Source of the DNA: Caldifarciminota bacterium
GTDB taxonomy: Bacteria > Hydrothermota > UBA3073
DNA: 64,000 nucleotides
Assembly (NCBI GenBank): GCA_030606335.1
Contig: JAUWGP010000014.1
Location: forward strand, 1-64,000
Reading direction: 5' to 3'
Shown here: positions 60,728-64,000 of the stretch, piece by piece
How positions within the stretch are numbered: the first letter of the stretch is position 1
Layout of the letters: each line of letters opens with the position of its first letter
Translations under genes and position numbers: made by a program
Notes under the pieces: model-generated
Database searches by the model: none
What the model saw: only the letters and a program-made list of their open reading frames with translations
Told to the model about the DNA's origin: nothing

Positions 60728-61879
60728 ATGAGGAAAGGTAAAGAGATAACTAAAAGAACTCCTGCATCCGTCGAGACTTCAGCAAGCAGATACAACAACC
60801 TGCTTGAAAGAATTGCCGAAATTCTTAATCAAGCAAGAACTAAAGTAGTTAGAGAGATAAACAAAGCCCAAGTTTTAGCCTACTGGGAGATTGGAAGAGA
60901 AATAGTTGAATTTGAACAGAAAGGTAAGGCACGGGCAAAGTATGGAATAGAACTTATAAAAAGACTTTCAGAAGATATGACAAGACGATTTGGAAGGGGA
61001 TTTTCTCAAAGAAATCTTGAACAAATGCGTAAATTCTATTTAACATTCCCTCAAAAATCGCAGACAGTGTCTGCGAAATCTGGCGGAGCACAAAAGCTCC
61101 AGACACCGTCTGGAAAATTGGCAATTTCGCAAACAGTGTCTACGGAATTTGAACCAATGCTATCCTGGTCACATTACTGCGAATTACTGAAGGTAGAAGA
61201 ATCTCTTGCCCGCTCTTTTTACGAAAAAGAGGCGGGCCAGAACAACTGGTCTGTAAGAGAATTAAAAAGACAGATCAATTCAATGCTTTTTGAGCGATTG
61301 GCTCTAAGCAAGGATACCAAGGCTGTAATAAAAATGGCAGAAAAAGGACAAATCGTCGAAAAACCAGAAGATGCTATCAAAGACCCCTACATCCTTGAGT
61401 TTCTTAATCTTAAAGAAGAGACCTCTTATACTGAGAGCCAGTTAGAACAAGCAATTATTGATAAACTACAATATTTCCTTTTAGAGATAGGTAAAGGATT
61501 CAGTTTTGTCGCCCGGCAGAAAAGGATAACCATTACCAACCGCCATTATTATATTGACTTAGTTTTCTACAACCGCTTCTTGAGATGTTTTGTCTTGATA
61601 GATCTAAAGACTGGTGAACTTGACCATTCTGATATAGGTCAGATGAATTTCTATTTAAACTATTTCAAAGAGAATGAAAAGACTGAAGACGAGAACGACC
61701 CTATTGGTCTTATACTTTGTGCTAAAAAAGATGATATCTTTGCCAAGTATATATTGGGTGGGTTAAGCAACAAAGTTTTTGCTTCTAAGTATAAATTAGC
61801 TTTGCCATCGGAAAAAGAATTAAAAGCCCAATTAAAATCGCTACCTTTGTTTGAAAGTAACAGCGAAAGGAAAGTGTGA
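60728..61879 (+). CDS. DUF1016 / YhcG-family PD-(D/E)XK nuclease
   Basis: A 383-residue protein with the usual two parts. The N-terminal DUF1016_N domain (about 20-190) contains VLAYWEIGREIVEFEQKG and FGRGFSQRNLEQMRKFY. The C-terminal YhcG nuclease domain (about 220-370) shows YYIDLVFYNRFLRCFVLIDLK, giving Asp277 and Asp292-Leu-Lys294. A linker at about 110-145 is encoded by short palindromic repeats (CGCAGACA-G-TGTCTGCG at 61059-61075; CCAGAC-ACC-GTCTGG at 61099-61113). Such inserts recur in the family. The biological role is unsettled; it is common in defence islands. Intact; direct repeats lie on both sides. Confidence 0.88.
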   Translation: MRKGKEITKRTPASVETSASRYNNLLERIAEILNQARTKVVREINKAQVLAYWEIGREIVEFEQKGKARAKYGIELIKRLSEDMTRRFGRGFSQRNLEQMRKFYLTFPQKSQTVSAKSGGAQKLQTPSGKLAISQTVSTEFEPMLSWSHYCELLKVEESLARSFYEKEAGQNNWSVRELKRQINSMLFERLALSKDTKAVIKMAEKGQIVEKPEDAIKDPYILEFLNLKEETSYTESQLEQAIIDKLQYFLLEIGKGFSFVARQKRITITNRHYYIDLVFYNRFLRCFVLIDLKTGELDHSDIGQMNFYLNYFKENEKTEDENDPIGLILCAKKDDIFAKYILGGLSNKVFASKYKLALPSEKELKAQLKSLPLFESNSERKV

Positions 61880-61936
61880 TTATGTGGAGAGAGCATGGGT
61901 TAGACCTAAATAAGAGAAAGCTGGGGTCGGATGTAA

Positions 61937-61976
61937 ATAAAGAAAATAGTTGATGTAAGAAGAGAGAGGTTAAATT
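61937..61976. repeat. Direct repeat flanking DUF1016 gene, right copy
   Basis: ATAAAGAAAATAGTTGATGT followed by AAGAAGAGAGAGG. Related to 60521-60560. Confidence 0.6.
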
Positions 61977-62062
61977 ATATAAGTTTCCCTTCTTTGAATT
62001 CCTTAATAAAACCTTCTACTCACCCTCTCAGGAGAAAAGATAAAAAAACCCAAAAAAATTTC

Positions 62063-62091
62063 TTGACTTTTCCCTCTTTATTATATATAAT
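62063..62091 (+). promoter_or_regulatory. Sigma70-type promoter for flavin reductase-like gene
   Basis: TTGACT 62063-62068 and TATAAT 62086-62091, spacer 17 bp, 41 nt before the ATG. Confidence 0.7.
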
Positions 62092-62132
62092 ATATAAATA
62101 AAGTTAAACAAATGTAGCAATAGAGGTAAAAA

Positions 62133-62654
62133 ATGAAAACCGATGTTGAATATCTGCAGTTTATGTGGCCGATGAGACATTTTTTAATAACATGTGGAAC
62201 CATAAAGGGGAAATCAAATATTATAGCGGTTAGTTTCTGTATTCCTGTATCAAAGGAACCTCCACTTATAGCTTGTGCTATAGGCAAAGGCGCTTATTCA
62301 TGTAAGTTAATTGAAAGTACTAAGGAATTTATTATAAATGTCCCTTCAGAGGAGCTAAAACCAAAGATATATTATTGCGGCTTTCATTCAGGGTATCATG
62401 TAGATAAATTTAAAGAAACAGGTCTAACACCACAACCAGCACACAAACTTAAAGTTCCTATTATTGATGAATGTATAGCTCATATGGAATGCAAGCTCAA
62501 GCAAGAAATAGAAATTGGAGATAAAAATCTTTATATAGGTGAAGTGATAGAGGCATATGCAGATGAAGCTATTATAAAGGGAGAGAAGAAAATCGAGTAT
62601 GCGAAAGGCAATTTCCCACGGAAAGTATATGCCACAAGATTTAAAGTCTTTTAG
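62133..62654 (+). CDS. Flavin reductase-like (FMN-binding split barrel) protein
   Basis: A 173-residue soluble protein with the flavin-reductase split-barrel layout: PMRHFLITCGTIKGKSNIIA, VSFCIPVSKEPPLIACAIG, STKEFIINVPSEEL and, later, HMECKLKQEIEIGDKNLYIG. Members bind FMN and act in NAD(P)H-dependent flavin reduction or as flavoredoxins in anaerobes. TAGAGG lies near the start. No redox partner is adjacent. Confidence 0.85.
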   Translation: MKTDVEYLQFMWPMRHFLITCGTIKGKSNIIAVSFCIPVSKEPPLIACAIGKGAYSCKLIESTKEFIINVPSEELKPKIYYCGFHSGYHVDKFKETGLTPQPAHKLKVPIIDECIAHMECKLKQEIEIGDKNLYIGEVIEAYADEAIIKGEKKIEYAKGNFPRKVYATRFKVF

Positions 62655-63018
62655 TCCACTTCGGCATTTTGAAAACTAATAATCTGAAGGTGTCTATTAT
62701 GGGCAATCCGTACCTCCTGAGCGACGGGCACGGGTCCTCAATGATCTGGTTTGTGTCATTTGCGAGGAACGCCCAATGGACCCAAACAGGATAGATGATA
62801 TTGAGATTCATGAGCCTCTAAGAACATTCCTTGCCAAATACGCTGACATTTATAAGAGCTGATGCCTGGATGGTAGCAACTTAAAACAGCCTTTTTACAT
62901 GCAAACCTGGTATAACAAAGTATTTTCGAACATTTCCGGATATGAACAATTTATTGGAAAATTTGTACTGTTTGAACTTTGTGAGAATTATTAGATACTC
63001 AATAAAAGGTGAACGCAT
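62655..63018. other. Intergenic region with a short coding scrap
   Basis: Between a stop at about 62680 and TGA near 62862 a frame without a usable start reads VPPERRARVLNDLVCVICEE, then RPMDPNRIDDIEIHEPLRTF. It looks like the C-terminal end of a lost protein of unknown family. The remainder (62863-63018) shows nothing. Confidence 0.4.
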
Positions 63019-63684
63019 ATGTCCTTGAGTGACGATGTTGCTATATACTACAAGGCACGCGCAGAAGAATACGATGCTTCGGCAGGATACATGGACGAAC
63101 TTGCAGAACAACTTCGTGTACCGATCAAAGCCAGATTTCAGAAGGCATTTAAAGGACATGACGTTCTTGAAATCGCATGCGGCACAGGATACTGGACTGA
63201 AGTAATCGCATTTACGGCACATTCAGTTCTGGCGACCGACGCTGATCCAGGAATGATATCTGTTGCACGCAAAAGACTTTCTCTTGCGAAGAACGTGCGA
63301 TGCCAAGTTGCCGATGCCTATTCATTAGATGAGATCTCGGGCAACTTTACGGCAGCATTTGCTCACTGGTGGTGGTCTCACATACCGAAGTCCAGAATCA
63401 AGTCTTTTTTGACCGTGCTCCATTCCAAGCTTATGCCCGGTGCTTTCGTTCTTTTCGCAGATCAATTGCCTTACGATTGGGAGAAACGACGGTATGATAA
63501 AGAAGGAAATCTTCTCGAAGAGAGAACCCTTAAGAGCGGTAGGAAGTTCGAAGTAGTGAAGAACTTTCCGAGTGAGCAGGAGATCATTGAAGATTTAACC
63601 AGACTTGCAAAGGCGGTGACCTATAGAGAATATCCCGAAGGACGGTATTGGAGTGTAAGTTATAATACGAAAGGACAACGCTAA
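63019..63684 (+). CDS. Class I SAM-dependent methyltransferase
   Basis: A 221-residue soluble methyltransferase. Motif I is [16 protein letters not shown] (about 48-63), then ATDADPGMI (motif II acidic residue) and CQVADAY. The segment [17 protein letters not shown] replaces the usual post-motif II stretch, and [14 protein letters not shown] follows. Substrate unknown; such small enzymes act on metabolites. Base composition looks less AT-rich than the upstream genes, suggesting separate origin. Confidence 0.85.
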   Translation: MSLSDDVAIYYKARAEEYDASAGYMDELAEQLRVPIKARFQKAFKGHDVLEIACGTGYWTEVIAFTAHSVLATDADPGMISVARKRLSLAKNVRCQVADAYSLDEISGNFTAAFAHWWWSHIPKSRIKSFLTVLHSKLMPGAFVLFADQLPYDWEKRRYDKEGNLLEERTLKSGRKFEVVKNFPSEQEIIEDLTRLAKAVTYREYPEGRYWSVSYNTKGQR

Positions 63685-63792
63685 CCATTGCAGGTGTTAG
63701 AGGGGCGTGGTAAACCGCGTTGCTTACGAGAAGGTTAATAACATTACTCAATCTGCGCCTTGTAGAGAACATTCTAAAGGAGGAAAACCGAA

Positions 63793-64000
63793 ATGAATAA
63801 TATTAAAATTATAGGTTTGAACCCACAAAATGCTGCAGAGTATGGATGTCCATGCTTTCTAAATCCAAAACACGAAGCACATCTAATAAAGCTTGAATGG
63901 TTGAAAGAACGCTTCTCTGAGGGCATGAAAATCAAATTGCTCTTTCTGGAAAATGAGAAAAAACCCTTTGGTTTCATTGAGTACGTACCGGGAGAGTATG
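63793..64000 (+). CDS. GNAT-family acetyltransferase (YoaP-like), partial
   Basis: Starts at the ATG at 63793 after AAAGGAGG and runs off the window. The visible 69 residues (MNNIKIIGLNPQNAAEYGCP ... WLKERFSEGMKIKLLFLEN ... KKPFGFIEYVPGEY) look like the N-terminus of YoaP-like GNAT acetyltransferases. Substrate unknown. An open frame on the opposite strand here is a shadow. Confidence 0.72.
   Translation, partial: MNNIKIIGLNPQNAAEYGCPCFLNPKHEAHLIKLEWLKERFSEGMKIKLLFLENEKKPFGFIEYVPGEY

Noticed and set aside
63774-63977. Minus-strand open frame at the window end
   Set aside because: The plus strand has a ribosome-binding site and a GNAT-like sequence over the same bases.

Overview
The window is an AT-rich chromosomal segment from a Gram-negative bacterium. 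An outer membrane is implied by the ExbB/ExbD/TonB set, several outer-membrane-barrel-like proteins and lipoproteins. Four secreted proteins (starting at 32474, 34229, 42972 and ending at 52783) carry the NYPNPF / FlgD-like C-terminal domain of type IX secretion (T9SS) cargo, and a C25 gingipain-like protein sits directly before a PorV-like barrel. With butyrate kinase, threonine degradation through Tdh and Kbl, and dense dispersed intergenic repeats, this suggests an uncultured, probably anaerobic lineage of the FCB group or a WOR-3/Stahlbacteria-like candidate phylum. That placement is inference.

Layout. 0.2-6.3 kb: YihY-type membrane protein, nadC, a glycosyltransferase, a GDP-mannose dehydratase-like SDR, phosphoesterase, nusB, ribH. 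7.2-9.3 kb: exbB-exbD-exbD-tonB operon. 9.3-13.9 kb: mfd, xerD-like recombinase, rsmD. 14.4-18.6 kb: orphan ABC ATPase, orphan PAS histidine kinase, recJ. 18.7-28.9 kb: tdh and kbl, a DUF3108 protein, buk with an overlapping unknown partner, manC, DUF1015, mtnA. 29.2-32 kb: papain-like peptidase, a solitary rpsL, ftsE-ftsX. 32-45 kb: the secretion/surface region, with a T9SS-cargo gene behind three tandem promoters, a PorU-like/PorV-like pair, a lipoprotein, a barrel-like protein, a Nudix hydrolase and a second T9SS cargo. 45-50.2 kb: C40 peptidase, pgpA, tyrS, a headless GxxExxY gene, gltX. 50.6-57.3 kb: Liv-type binding protein, a livF relic, an ArsR regulator framed by palindromes, a C11 (clostripain-like) T9SS cargo, rfbA, recN. 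57.6-58 kb: a tRNA-Asn gene interrupted by a group I intron. 58.2-64 kb: a defence/accessory island with a broken methyltransferase, an EVE-nuclease fusion, a TdeIII-type endonuclease fragment, a DUF1016 nuclease, a flavin reductase-like protein, a SAM methyltransferase and a partial GNAT acetyltransferase.

Promoters are unusually legible: 18 sites on both strands match TTGACa-17 bp-TAtaaT. In recJ, recN and the barrel gene at 40704 the -10 box ends only 6-8 nt before the start codon, predicting leaderless mRNAs. Intergenic spaces are packed with repeat families: a 71-bp inverted-repeat element, a 208-bp direct repeat, a 166-bp hairpin element upstream of two genes, REP-like GCGAGCGAACG units, CTCTGTG units and several tandem repeats.

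The strongest unusual signals are the intron-containing tRNA-Asn, the three 63-bp-spaced promoters, the PorU/PorV locus, the EVE-nuclease beside a wrecked restriction-modification system, the palindrome-framed ArsR gene, and a threonine dehydrogenase lacking its structural-zinc cysteines.
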